Positions 8,254 to 17,120 of a DNA stretch of 36,455 bases are shown piece after piece (within the stretch, counting starts at the first letter, position 1; each line of letters opens with the position of its first letter). The translations under genes were made by a program, and so were the position numbers. Source of the stretch: Arthrobacter mangrovi (lineage in GTDB: Bacteria; Actinomycetota; Actinomycetes; Actinomycetales; Micrococcaceae). Under the pieces are notes generated by a model. That model was not told the origin of the DNA. It saw nothing but the letters and a program-made list of their open reading frames with translations, and searched no databases. The stretch covers positions 1 to 36,455 of the forward strand of contig NZ_BRVS01000016.1 of the NCBI RefSeq assembly GCF_026011795.1. The letters are read 5' to 3'.

Positions 8254-8909
8254 TGGACCGCGCCTATGACGCCGTCATCCTGGCCGGCGGCAGATCCTCG
8301 CGCCTGTCCGGCACCCCCAAGGCTTTGCTGCGGCTGGACGGGAAATCGCTGCTGCTGCGGACGCTGGAAGCTGTCAGCGGGGCGCGGCGGATTGCCGTGG
8401 TTGGCCCCGCGGAGCTGGCCGGAGAGCTGGCCACGTTCCGCCGAGGCACAGACGCTCCCAAGGTCGTGCTGACCCGGGAAGACCCGCCCTTCGCCGGTCC
8501 GGCTGCCGGCATCGCGGCCGGCGTAGCGGCGCTGGACCAAGGAACCGGAGCGGAGCACGACGGCGGGCCGCAGGGTGCGGGCCTCACCTTGATCCTCGCC
8601 TGCGACATGCCGTCTGCCGGTGGGCTGCCCGGGCAGCTGCTGGACGCCGTCGCGGCCCATCCCTCCGTGCGGCTGTGGCTGCCTGTCGACGCCGATGGAA
8701 GGGTCCAGCCGCTGGCATGCTGCGCGGACAGCCGTGCGCTCCGGGAGGCTTTGACCCGGTTCACCGCGGCCGACCTGCATGGGCTTTCGGTGCGCAAGCT
8801 GATCGCGGACCTGCCCGCGGCCCGGTTTCCGTTGGCCGCCGCGGCTACCGACGACGTGGACACGTGGGAGGACGCCGGGCGCTTTGGCATCGCGCGGCCT
8901 GCGCCGTAG
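8253..8909 (+). CDS. mobA: MobA-like molybdenum cofactor guanylyltransferase
   Basis: A 218-residue nucleotidyltransferase of the MobA-like NTP transferase superfamily. MobA joins GMP to molybdopterin to form the dinucleotide cofactor used by DMSO-reductase-family enzymes. The N-terminus shows the nucleotide-binding signature VILAGGRSSRLSGTPKALL, and ACDMP carries the metal-binding Asp. The ATG at 8253 overlaps the HNH stop, implying translational coupling. An in-frame start at 8181 lies inside the HNH gene and is rejected. It heads a run of molybdenum-cofactor genes serving the FdhF/YdeP-type oxidoreductase downstream. CTP-type activity (MocA-like) cannot be excluded. Confidence 0.9.
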   Translation: MDRAYDAVILAGGRSSRLSGTPKALLRLDGKSLLLRTLEAVSGARRIAVVGPAELAGELATFRRGTDAPKVVLTREDPPFAGPAAGIAAGVAALDQGTGAEHDGGPQGAGLTLILACDMPSAGGLPGQLLDAVAAHPSVRLWLPVDADGRVQPLACCADSRALREALTRFTAADLHGLSVRKLIADLPAARFPLAAAATDDVDTWEDAGRFGIARPAP

Positions 8910-8965
8910 CCTGATCTAAAGATCGTGCCTAGCCCCGCCCATCGGGGAGAACATCGGAGGACCGG

Positions 8966-9265
8966 ATGGCCGCCGTCGAAGAGCAGCTGCAACCTTTTGT
9001 CGCCGAACTGCTGGCCGCCCTCGAAATCGAGGACACGCCCGTCGACCTTGAATCGGTGCTCGCGCTGGCCGGCGTGGCGGCCCACCGCGTGGTCCGGCCC
9101 GCGGCCCCGGTGACGACGTTCATCGTCGGCTACGCCGCCGGTTTGGCGGTGGCTTCCGGCCAGGCTTCGGCGGAGACCGCGATGCGCGGGGCGAGCCGGG
9201 TTGCGGACGAGGTGGCCCGGCGGCACGGCGATGCAGCCGACCCGGACCAGCCAGCGCGGGCGTGA
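8966..9265 (+). CDS. DUF6457 family protein
   Basis: A 99-residue soluble helical protein; FVAELLAALEI near the N-terminus and TTFIVGYAAGLAVASG in the middle match the small actinobacterial DUF6457 family. It lies between mobA and moeA and its stop overlaps the moeA GTG. That ties it to molybdenum-cofactor work, though no activity is known to me. ATCGGAGGACC provides a ribosome-binding site just before the ATG at 8966. Confidence 0.85.
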   Translation: MAAVEEQLQPFVAELLAALEIEDTPVDLESVLALAGVAAHRVVRPAAPVTTFIVGYAAGLAVASGQASAETAMRGASRVADEVARRHGDAADPDQPARA

Positions 9266-10458
9266 GCGCCGAGCCTGACTCCGTTGCCTGGGCGGCGGCC
9301 AGGGAGAAGGCCTGGTCCGCCGGCCGCGACGCCCTTGGACAGGACCTTGCCGGCTCGGCCGAAACCGTCCCGCTGGAGCGGTGCCTGGGCCTGGTCCTCG
9401 CCGAGCGGGTGGCCGCGCAGCTCCCGGTGCCGCACTATGCCTCCTCGGCTATGGACGGCTGGGCAGTCTCCGGCCCCGGTCCCTGGCTGCTGCAGCCTCC
9501 GGGCAGCGCCCTGCGACCGGGCGAGGCTGCGCCGGTTGTGACCGGCGGCCTGATCCAGGAAGGCACGCAGGCCGTGCTGCGCAGCGAATACGGCGTGGCC
9601 GCAGAGCGGGACGGGCGGCGGCTGCTGGAGAGGGCACCCGGCGTTTCCTGCGAGGAACCCTCGGCCGGCCGGCATATCCGTCCAGCCGGCGAGGAAGCGG
9701 GCGCCGGGGACACCGTGGTGCCGGCGGGAACCCGGCTGACGCCGGCCCACCTGGCCATTGCGGCCGTCTGCGGCCACGACGGGCTGCCGGTCCACCCGGC
9801 TCCCGAAGTCGCCCTGCTGCTCACCGGCGACGAGGTCGTGACCTCGGGCCTCCCGGCCCCGGGCCACGTCCGCGACACCTTCGGTCCGACGCTGCCTGCC
9901 ATCGTCACGGCCCTCGGAGGGAAACCGTTCCCGCCGCGCCGGCTGCCCGACGATTTTGCCGCGACCCGCGCGGCCATCGAGGGCTGCGGGGGCCGTGTCG
10001 TCGTGACCACCGGCGGCACCGGGCATTCGCGCGCGGACCATCTCCGTGCCGTGCTGGAGGCGGTGGGCGCGCAGATCCTGGTCCCCTCCATCCGCATGCG
10101 CCCCGGGCATCCCGCCCTGCTGGCCCGCCTTGCCGACGGACGGCTGGTGGTCGGGCTGCCGGGCAATCCGCTGGCGGCCATGATGGCCCTGCTCACCCTC
10201 GGCGCGCCGCTGCTCGCCGGCCTGACCGGCCGGCCGCTTCCGCCGCTGGGCAGCGTGCAGTCCGGCGCCCGGCTGGCTCCCCTTGAGGGCAGGCACCGGC
10301 TCGTCCCGTACGCGCTCGACGAGCAGGGCGCCGTGCCGGCAGACCACGTCGGATCGGCAATGATGCGAGGCCTGGCAGCGGCCTCCGGCGTCGTCGTTGT
10401 TCCCCCGGAAGGCGCGCGCCGTGGACAGCAGTTGCCTACCTTGCCGCTGCCGTGGTGA
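9262..10458 (+). CDS. moeA: molybdopterin molybdenumtransferase
   Basis: A 398-residue MoeA-type enzyme that inserts molybdate into adenylylated molybdopterin. The N-terminal segment has PHYASSAMDGWAV, the substrate-binding element typical of MoeA. The central MPT-binding domain shows TGDEV (about 188) and TTGGTGHSRADH (about 251), and GLPGNPLAAM (about 298) precedes the C-terminal domain. The GTG start at 9262 overlaps the previous stop (GTGA). A TAGGCT -10-like sequence follows at 10461, so fdhD may also have its own promoter. Confidence 0.95.
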   Translation: MSAEPDSVAWAAAREKAWSAGRDALGQDLAGSAETVPLERCLGLVLAERVAAQLPVPHYASSAMDGWAVSGPGPWLLQPPGSALRPGEAAPVVTGGLIQEGTQAVLRSEYGVAAERDGRRLLERAPGVSCEEPSAGRHIRPAGEEAGAGDTVVPAGTRLTPAHLAIAAVCGHDGLPVHPAPEVALLLTGDEVVTSGLPAPGHVRDTFGPTLPAIVTALGGKPFPPRRLPDDFAATRAAIEGCGGRVVVTTGGTGHSRADHLRAVLEAVGAQILVPSIRMRPGHPALLARLADGRLVVGLPGNPLAAMMALLTLGAPLLAGLTGRPLPPLGSVQSGARLAPLEGRHRLVPYALDEQGAVPADHVGSAMMRGLAAASGVVVVPPEGARRGQQLPTLPLPW

Positions 10459-10482
10459 CTTAGGCTTGAACGGGAGGAAAAC

Positions 10483-11334
10483 ATGGGACGCGTAACGCAG
10501 CGCCGGAAGGTGCTCAAGCTCAGCCTGGCCGGCCCGCCGCGGCGCAAGGAAGACATCATGGCGGCCGAAGAGCCGCTGGAGATCCGGCTGGGCCGCAAAC
10601 CGTTCAGCGTCACCATGCGCACGCCGGGGGACGACTTCGACCTGGTCGCCGGTTTCCTCGTCTCCGAGGGCGTCGTCTGGCAGCCCGAGCAGCTCGGCGC
10701 GATGCGGTTCTGCGCCGGGGAGGACGAGGAGGGCCGGCAGACCTACAACGTCATCGAGACGCAGCTGGCCCCGGGCGTGCCGCTGCCGGACACGTCGCTG
10801 GAGCGGCACGTCTATACCTCCAGTTCCTGCGGGATCTGCGGCACGGCCTCCATCGACGCCGTCACGAAGAATTCGCACTTCGGGCTGGAGCCGGCGCCGG
10901 AGGGCGGCGGAGTGGCGCTGGAGACGCTGCTGGGGCTGCCGGACCAGCTGCGGCGGCGCCAGCAGGTGTTCGAGCGGACCGGGGGAGTGCACGCGGCCGG
11001 GCTGTTTACGTTCGACGGCGAACTGCTGTGCCTGCGCGAAGACGTCGGACGACATAATGCGGTGGACAAGGTCATCGGATGGGGCTTGCGCGAGGGCCGC
11101 CTGCCGCTGCGCGGGACGGTGCTGCAGGTCTCGGGCCGGGCGTCGTTCGAACTGGTGCAGAAGGCCTACCTGGCCGGGATTCCGGTGCTCTCCGCGGTGA
11201 GCGCGCCGTCCTCGCTCGCCGTCGAGCTGGCCGAGGAGACAGGACTGACCCTCGCCGGCTTCAGCCGCGGCGAGACAATCAACGTCTACTCGCACCCCAA
11301 GCGCGTCCGCGCCGGAATCGGGATTTCCGTGTGA
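10483..11334 (+). CDS. fdhD: formate dehydrogenase accessory sulfurtransferase FdhD
   Basis: A 283-residue FdhD. In E. coli this protein passes sulfur from the cysteine desulfurase to the molybdenum cofactor of formate dehydrogenase, using a Cys-x-x-Cys loop. The loop is present as SSSCGICGTAS (C116, C119). GGVHAAGLFTF and REDVGRHNAVDKVIG are also family-typical. The ATG at 10483 has GGGAGGAAAA directly upstream, and TAGGCT (10461-10466) may be a -10 element. The partner oxidoreductase begins 20 bp downstream. Confidence 0.96.
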   Translation: MGRVTQRRKVLKLSLAGPPRRKEDIMAAEEPLEIRLGRKPFSVTMRTPGDDFDLVAGFLVSEGVVWQPEQLGAMRFCAGEDEEGRQTYNVIETQLAPGVPLPDTSLERHVYTSSSCGICGTASIDAVTKNSHFGLEPAPEGGGVALETLLGLPDQLRRRQQVFERTGGVHAAGLFTFDGELLCLREDVGRHNAVDKVIGWGLREGRLPLRGTVLQVSGRASFELVQKAYLAGIPVLSAVSAPSSLAVELAEETGLTLAGFSRGETINVYSHPKRVRAGIGISV

Positions 11335-11353
11335 CGACAGCTACATTAGGTGC

Positions 11354-13663
11354 ATGGCCCGCCCTGCACCTGTAAATGACATCAATGAGAACGAGCTCGA
11401 AGTCCACGATCCCAAGTCCGCCGCGGCGGGTATCAAGGCCGTTATGGTCTCGATGGAACGGGGATTCTCCCAAGCCGGCGTGAACCGGACCGTACGCTCC
11501 ATGCTGCGGGTCAACCAGCACGGCGGCTTCGACTGCCCGGGCTGCGCATGGCCCGAATCGATCACCGGCGCGCGCAAGCCGGCCGAGTTCTGCGAGAACG
11601 GCGCCAAGGCCATCGCGGAAGAGAATACGGTGCGGACGGTCGGCCCGGAGTTCTGGGCGGCGCACTCGATTGCCGACCTGGAAGGGAAGACCGAGTACTG
11701 GCTGGGCCATCAGGGGCGCATCACCGAGCCGGTGATGATCCGCGAGGGCGAGACCCACTACAGCCCGGTGTCCTGGGCCGAGGCGTTCAACGTCATCGGC
11801 GAGCACATCAGGTCGACGACGCCGGACCGCTGCGTTTTCTACACCTCCGGCCGGACCGCGAACGAGACGGCGTTCCTGTACCAGCTCTTCGCGCGCTCGC
11901 TGGGGACGAACAACCTGCCGGACTGCTCGAACATGTGCCATGAGTCCTCCGGCTCCGCGCTGAATCCGACCATCGGCATCGGCAAGGGCACGGTCTCGCT
12001 GGAGGACCTGGGTGAGGCCGAACTGATCTTCGTCGTCGGCCAGAATCCCGGAACGAACCACCCGCGCATGCTCTCGGCGCTGAAGGAATGCCGGGAGAAC
12101 GGCGGCAAAGTGGTCGCCATCAACCCGCTGCCGGAGGCCGGGCTGCTCAACTTCAAGGATCCCCAGGATCCGGCCAGCCTGCTGCGGGGCGGTGCGCAGA
12201 TCGCCGACGAATTCCTCCAAGTCAAGGTCGGCGGCGACCTGGCGCTGTTCCAGGCGTTCGGACACCTGCTGCTCGAGGAAGAGAAGCGGGTCCCCGGCTC
12301 CGTGGTGGACAAGGCGTTCATCGAGGCGCAGACCGAGGGGTTCGAGGCTTACCGCGAGGCCCGCCGGGAGATTGACTGGGAAGAGACGGAGAAGGCCACC
12401 GGCATCTCCCGCCTGGAAATCACCAGGATCGCCGGCATGCTGGCGAAGTCCAAGGCGACCATCATCTGCTGGGCGCTGGGGCTGACCCAGCAGCCGCATT
12501 CGGTTGACACCCTGAAGGAGATCATCAACCTCCTGCTCCTGCAGGGCAACTTCGGCAAGCCCGGCGCCGGCGCCTGCCCGGTCCGTGGCCACTCCAACGT
12601 CCAGGGTGACCGCACCATGGGCATCTGGGAGAAGCCCAAGGAATGGCTGCTCGAGGCCCTGGATAAGGAATTCGGCATTCAGTCCCCGCGCGAGCACGGC
12701 TTCGACTCGACCGAGACGCTGCAGGCGTTCGAAGAGGACAACGTGGACGTGTTCGTCTCGCTCGGCGGCAACTTCGCGCTCGCCAACGCGGACACCGCGG
12801 CACTCGAAGCGGGCATGAAGCGTGCCGGGCTGACCGTGCACATCTCCACCAAGCCCAACCGGTCCCATGTGGTGCACGGCCGGACCTCCATCATCCTGCC
12901 CACGCTGGGCCGGACCGACACGGACGACAAGCACCCCAAGGGGGCCCAGTTCCTGTCCGTCGAGGACTCCATGTCCGTGGTCCACTCGACGCGCGGGCGC
13001 CTCGCCCCGGTCTCCGACCATCTGCTGGCCGAGCCGGTGATCGTGGCACGCATGGCGCAGGCCACTCTGGGCGAAGACCACCCGGTGGACTGGCGGGGCA
13101 TGGCGGAGGACTACGACGTCATCCGCGACCACATTTCACGCGTGCTTCCCGGCTTCGAGAACTTCAACCAGCGGATCCGCAACAAGAACGGCTTCGTGCT
13201 GCCGAACCCGCCGCGCGATTCCCGCTCGTTCGCCACGGACATCGGACGGGCACGCTTCACGGTCAGTCCGCTGGAGTACCTGGAGGCCCCGGAGGGCCAC
13301 CTGATCCTCCAGACCATGCGCAGCCACGACCAGTACAACACCACCTTCTACGGGCTCGACGACCGCTACCGCGGCATCTCCAACGGACGCCGGGTGGTCC
13401 TGGTCCATCCCGAAGACCTGAAGGACCTGGGCTTTGCCGATCGCGACCTCGTGGACGTGGTCAGCACGTTCCGGGGTACGGAGCGGCGGGCCGACCGGTT
13501 CCGGCTGGTGGCGTATCCGACGGCGCGGGGCTGCGCTGCGGCCTACTTCCCGGAAGCCAACGCGCTGGTCCATCGCGAACTGGTGGCGCGTGAATCCAAC
13601 ACGCCCGGCTTCAAGGCGATGACGGTGCGGTTCGAGCCGCACCAGGCCGACCAGCTGAGCTGA
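11354..13663 (+). CDS. FdhF/YdeP family molybdopterin oxidoreductase
   Basis: A 769-residue molybdenum bis-MGD enzyme of the DMSO-reductase superfamily, FdhF/YdeP branch. The N-terminus has FDCPGCAWPE (C61, C64) and C80, candidate iron-sulfur ligands. CSNMCHESSG places C195 where the molybdenum ligand is expected. The MGD-binding segments IFVVGQNPGTNHPRM, LLQGNFGKPGAGACPVRGHSNVQGDRTMG and a C-terminal dinucleotide domain complete the fold. There is no in-frame UGA, so no selenocysteine. Placement after mobA, moeA and fdhD supports a formate-dehydrogenase-like role, but YdeP-type proteins are poorly characterised and no electron-acceptor subunit is adjacent. Confidence 0.93.
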   Translation: MARPAPVNDINENELEVHDPKSAAAGIKAVMVSMERGFSQAGVNRTVRSMLRVNQHGGFDCPGCAWPESITGARKPAEFCENGAKAIAEENTVRTVGPEFWAAHSIADLEGKTEYWLGHQGRITEPVMIREGETHYSPVSWAEAFNVIGEHIRSTTPDRCVFYTSGRTANETAFLYQLFARSLGTNNLPDCSNMCHESSGSALNPTIGIGKGTVSLEDLGEAELIFVVGQNPGTNHPRMLSALKECRENGGKVVAINPLPEAGLLNFKDPQDPASLLRGGAQIADEFLQVKVGGDLALFQAFGHLLLEEEKRVPGSVVDKAFIEAQTEGFEAYREARREIDWEETEKATGISRLEITRIAGMLAKSKATIICWALGLTQQPHSVDTLKEIINLLLLQGNFGKPGAGACPVRGHSNVQGDRTMGIWEKPKEWLLEALDKEFGIQSPREHGFDSTETLQAFEEDNVDVFVSLGGNFALANADTAALEAGMKRAGLTVHISTKPNRSHVVHGRTSIILPTLGRTDTDDKHPKGAQFLSVEDSMSVVHSTRGRLAPVSDHLLAEPVIVARMAQATLGEDHPVDWRGMAEDYDVIRDHISRVLPGFENFNQRIRNKNGFVLPNPPRDSRSFATDIGRARFTVSPLEYLEAPEGHLILQTMRSHDQYNTTFYGLDDRYRGISNGRRVVLVHPEDLKDLGFADRDLVDVVSTFRGTERRADRFRLVAYPTARGCAAAYFPEANALVHRELVARESNTPGFKAMTVRFEPHQADQLS

Positions 13664-13670
13664 TCCGGCG

Positions 13671-13701
13671 GGGCGGGCCGCGCATCCGGCGCCGCCCGCC
13701 C
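13671..13701 (+). terminator. GC-rich hairpin after the FdhF/YdeP gene
   Basis: GGGCGGGC (13671-13678) pairs with GCCCGCCC (13694-13701), just after the stop codon. No U-tract follows; tentative. Confidence 0.35.
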
Positions 13702-13762
13702 GTCCCCGGCGGTTCCGCCCTCGGCTGACGGGCCGCCCGGCCGGAACAACAGCCGGCCGCGA

Positions 13763-13789
13763 ATGGTTCTAGGCTTACAGATGAACCAT
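13763..13789 (+). promoter_or_regulatory. promoter flanked by an inverted repeat, before the ABC gene
   Basis: ATGGTTC (13763-13769) and GAACCAT (13783-13789) form a 7-bp inverted repeat that brackets TAGGCT (13770-13775), a typical actinobacterial -10. A regulator bound here would block RNA polymerase. The ribosome-binding site TTAGGAG follows at 13792-13798. Confidence 0.4.
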
Positions 13790-13803
13790 CGTTAGGAGCC
13801 AGC

Positions 13804-15684
13804 ATGTCCATGGAAGGCGCAGCCTGGAGTTCGGTCTACCGGCTGTCACATTCGTCGGACAAGGGAAAGCACGGCTTTTCCAAGGAGACGGTCAAGCGGA
13901 CCCTGGCATTCGCCGCGCCCTACAAGGGCAAGCTGGTCCTCTTCGTCGCCATGTCCATCGTCACGGCCGCTTTGGCCGTCGCGACGCCGGTGCTCGCCGG
14001 CCGGGTGGTGGACGCCATCGTGGCCCGCTCCGACGTCGGGACGGTGATCTGGCTAGCGGTGGTCATCGCCGCCGTCGCCATTGCCGATGCCGGGCTGAGC
14101 ATGGTGACCCGCTGGATCTCGTCCAGCCTGGGGGAGGACGTGATCCTGGACCTGCGCACGGCGGTCTTCGACCATGTGCAGAAGATGCCGATCGCCTTCT
14201 TCACCCGGACCCGCACCGGTGCGCTGGTGAGCCGGCTGAACAATGACGTGATCGGAGCACAGCGGGCCTTTGCCGGAACCCTCTCCGGCGTGGTGAGCAA
14301 CTTCGTCTCCCTGGTCCTGACCCTCATCGTCATGCTGACGACCTCGTGGCAGGTGACGGTGCTGGCGCTCATCCTGCTGCCGGTCTTCCTGCTGCCGGCG
14401 CGGCGGATGGGCTCCCGGCTGGCCGACATGCGGCGCGAGGCCGCGAACCACAACTCGGCCATGAGCACCCAGATGACCGAGCGGTTCTCGGCCCCCGGCG
14501 CCACGCTGGTCAAGCTGTTCGGCCGGCCCGCAGAGGAATCCCGCGAGTTCAAGGTCCGCGCCGAGCGGGTGCGCAACATCGGCGTGAAGTCGGCGGTGCT
14601 GCAGTGGACCTTCGTCACGGCGCTCACGCTCGTTTCCGCGCTGGCGCTGGCACTTGTCTACGGGCTCGGCGGGTTCTACGCGATCGTCGGCCAGTTGGAG
14701 CCGGGGGACGTGGTGGTGCTGGCGCTGCTGCTGACCCGCCTGTATGCCCCGCTCACCGGCCTGGCCAACGCGCGGGTGGAAATCTCCTCCGCGCTGGTGA
14801 GCTTCGAGCGGGTCTTCGAGGTGCTGGACCTGGACCCGCTGATCAAGGAGAAGCCGGACGCGGTCGACGTCCCGGAGGGCCCGGTCACCGTGGAGTTCCG
14901 GGACGTCACGTTCGCCTACCCCTCGGCGGACAAGGTATCGCTCGCGTCGCTCGAAGAGGTGGCAGTCCTCGATACCCGCGGCGGCGAGGAGGTCCTGCAC
15001 GGCATCAGCTTCCGCGTGGAGCCGGGAGAAACCGTCGCGCTGGTGGGTTCCTCGGGTGCGGGCAAGTCCACGATTGCGTCGCTGCTGGCGCGGCTCTACG
15101 ACGTCGACCAGGGGGCCGTGGAGCTGTCCGGGCGCGACGTGCGGGACCTGAGCTTCGATGCGCTGCGCAGCACCATCGGCATGGTGACCCAGGACGGGCA
15201 TCTCTTCCATGACACGATCCGGGCCAACCTCTCCCTCGCCCGCCCGGAGGCCACGGACGAGGAGCTGTGGGAGGTGCTGCGGCGCGCCCGGCTGGAGCCG
15301 CTGGTGCGCAGCCTCCCGGACGGGCTGGAGACCATGGTGGGGGAGCGCGGCTACCGGCTCTCCGGCGGTGAACGGCAGCGCATGACCATCGCGCGGCTTC
15401 TGGTTGCCCAGCCGCACGTCGTGATCCTCGACGAGGCAACGGCTGCCCTGGACTCGACCAACGAGGCCGCGGTCCAGGCAGCCCTGACCGAGGCACTCGC
15501 CGGGCGCACCGCCGTCGTTATTGCCCACCGGTTGTCCACGATCCGTTCCGCGGACAAGATCCTGGTGGTCGAAGACGGCCGGATCATCGAACAGGGCACC
15601 CACCCCGAACTGCTCGCGCAGGGCGGCCGTTACGCCGAGCTGTACCGCACGCAGTTCGAGACGGAAGAGGCGCCGGTGCGCTGA
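13804..15684 (+). CDS. ABC transporter, fused permease and ATPase (exporter type)
   Basis: A 626-residue half-transporter that would act as a dimer in the membrane. A six-helix exporter domain occupies about residues 30-340, and the ATPase about 365-615. The Walker A motif GSSGAGKST is at about 415-423, the signature LSGGERQR at about 519, Walker B VVILDEA at about 539, and the switch histidine in IAHRLST. A spacer of about 16 residues separates the first ATPase strand from the VLHGISF segment, longer than usual. Substrate is unknown; lipid or drug export is typical of the class. TTAGGAG precedes the ATG. The ROK regulator gene follows in the same direction. Confidence 0.95.
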   Translation: MSMEGAAWSSVYRLSHSSDKGKHGFSKETVKRTLAFAAPYKGKLVLFVAMSIVTAALAVATPVLAGRVVDAIVARSDVGTVIWLAVVIAAVAIADAGLSMVTRWISSSLGEDVILDLRTAVFDHVQKMPIAFFTRTRTGALVSRLNNDVIGAQRAFAGTLSGVVSNFVSLVLTLIVMLTTSWQVTVLALILLPVFLLPARRMGSRLADMRREAANHNSAMSTQMTERFSAPGATLVKLFGRPAEESREFKVRAERVRNIGVKSAVLQWTFVTALTLVSALALALVYGLGGFYAIVGQLEPGDVVVLALLLTRLYAPLTGLANARVEISSALVSFERVFEVLDLDPLIKEKPDAVDVPEGPVTVEFRDVTFAYPSADKVSLASLEEVAVLDTRGGEEVLHGISFRVEPGETVALVGSSGAGKSTIASLLARLYDVDQGAVELSGRDVRDLSFDALRSTIGMVTQDGHLFHDTIRANLSLARPEATDEELWEVLRRARLEPLVRSLPDGLETMVGERGYRLSGGERQRMTIARLLVAQPHVVILDEATAALDSTNEAAVQAALTEALAGRTAVVIAHRLSTIRSADKILVVEDGRIIEQGTHPELLAQGGRYAELYRTQFETEEAPVR

Positions 15685-15791
15685 GAAGGTTTTTCGGGCG
15701 GCGGAAAGAGGATGTCCTCGGCCGTGCCGTTCGTCTACAGTGGCATAGGTTTACCAAAGTCAGGACCAGGTCTTGGGAGCGGGACTCATTC

Positions 15792-17021
15792 ATGCAGCGT
15801 GGTACGAATCTTGGCCGTCTCGGGGGCTACAACCAGGCGGTCATCCTCGACACGATCCGCCGCGCCCAAGACGGAGTGGCCAGGGTCGAACTGGTGGAAC
15901 GCACCGGACTATCGCCGCAGACCATCTCCAATGTGGTGCGGCGGCTCGTGGACCAAGGGCTGGTGCGGGAGGACCGGAAGACCGTCTCGGGTCCCGGCAA
16001 ACCGCGGACCGTGCTTGAGCTTGAGGTTTCCAGCCGCTTCGCGATCGGCATCCACCTGGACCCTGCCGTGATGACCGTGGTGGCCCTGAACCTCACCGGC
16101 CAGGTCGTCGCGCGGGCCCGGCACGCGATGCCGGGCGGTCCGGAGCCGGACGGCACCGTGGAGTCCATGGCCGCGGCCGTGAACGGCCTGATCGAGGAGG
16201 CCGGACTGGATCGCGGCCGCATCCTCGGTGTCGGGCTGGCGGCCCCGGGCCCGATCAATATGCCCGAGGGCATGATGGTCTCACCGCCGATGCTCCCGGA
16301 CTGGGACCGGGTGCCGCTGAGGGAACCGCTGGAACGCCTGATCGACCTGCCGGTGCTGCTGGACAAGGACGTCACGGCGGCGGTGGTGGCCGAGCTCTGG
16401 GCCGGTGAACGGGAGGCTCCGGCCAACTTCGTCTTCATCTACCTCGGGACCGGGCTGGGGGCCGGGGTGGCCCTCGGCGGCGAGGTGCTGCGCGGCTCGT
16501 CCGGCAACATCGGCGAGATCGGCCACTTCCCGGTGCCGGACGAGGTCCCGTTGTGCGGCTGCGGCCGGCGCAACTGCGTGGGCATGAGCCTCAACTTTGC
16601 CGGGCTGATCCGCCAGGCCATCGACGCCGGGATCTTTCCGCCGAACCACGATGCCCAGCAGCTGCCGGAAACCACCGCCGCGATCCTCGAACTCACCCGG
16701 CTGGCGGAAGCGGGCCACCCGGAGGCGCTGGCCATCCTGCGCCGGGCCGCGCGGAACCTCGCTTTCGCCATCGCCCAGGTGGTCAACGTGCTCGACGTGG
16801 ACACGGTGATCTTCGGCGGGCCGATGTGGGACGCGCTGGCCGGCCTCGGCCTGCCCGTGCTGCGCGAAGAGCTTCCCCGGGATGTCGTCGCCCGGGAGAT
16901 CCACGGCCTGGAAGTGGTGGGATCGTCGCAGGGACCGGAGGTCGGCGCCATCGGCGGCGCCTGCCTGATCCTCGACGACGCCTTCTCGCCGAGGGCGAGC
17001 GGGCTGCTTCTGGGCAACTGA
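15792..17021 (+). CDS. ROK family transcriptional regulator
   Basis: A 409-residue repressor-type ROK protein. The N-terminal winged helix (about 15-75) contains RVELVERTGLSPQTISNVVRRLVDQGLV. The ROK domain follows, with YLGTGLGAGVALGGEVLRG and the zinc motif CGCGRRNC. The sugar-kinase catalytic aspartate region reads DKDVTAAV; its usual Asn is replaced by Lys, which fits a regulator without kinase activity. A -10-like TACAGT (15736-15741) and TTTACCAAA (15750-15758) lie upstream, the latter a possible self-binding site. Effector and targets are unknown; no sugar genes are adjacent. Confidence 0.93.
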   Translation: MQRGTNLGRLGGYNQAVILDTIRRAQDGVARVELVERTGLSPQTISNVVRRLVDQGLVREDRKTVSGPGKPRTVLELEVSSRFAIGIHLDPAVMTVVALNLTGQVVARARHAMPGGPEPDGTVESMAAAVNGLIEEAGLDRGRILGVGLAAPGPINMPEGMMVSPPMLPDWDRVPLREPLERLIDLPVLLDKDVTAAVVAELWAGEREAPANFVFIYLGTGLGAGVALGGEVLRGSSGNIGEIGHFPVPDEVPLCGCGRRNCVGMSLNFAGLIRQAIDAGIFPPNHDAQQLPETTAAILELTRLAEAGHPEALAILRRAARNLAFAIAQVVNVLDVDTVIFGGPMWDALAGLGLPVLREELPRDVVAREIHGLEVVGSSQGPEVGAIGGACLILDDAFSPRASGLLLGN

Positions 17022-17084
17022 AGCGTAACAATCGCCACATAAGGTCATACGCCGCAAGGTTCACGTGCGGTTAACCTGTAGCAC

Positions 17085-17114
17085 TTGATTAAGTAAATCA
17101 AATAGATTTATATA
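17085..17114 (+). promoter_or_regulatory. strong sigma-70-like promoter in a gene-free region
   Basis: TTGATT (17085-17090), an 18-bp spacer and TATATA (17109-17114) lie in an AT-rich island of about 40 bp within GC-rich sequence. No coding frame with a credible start follows, so the promoter probably drives the candidate RNA. Confidence 0.55.
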
Positions 17115-17120
17115 TCTAGC

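Noticed and set aside
11900-11960. Selenocysteine in the FdhF/YdeP protein
   Set aside because: The active-site region reads NMCHESS with an ordinary Cys codon; there is no in-frame UGA.
9130-13132. Long minus-strand frames opposite moeA, fdhD and the FdhF/YdeP gene
   Set aside because: They mirror conserved plus-strand enzymes and show no domain of their own.
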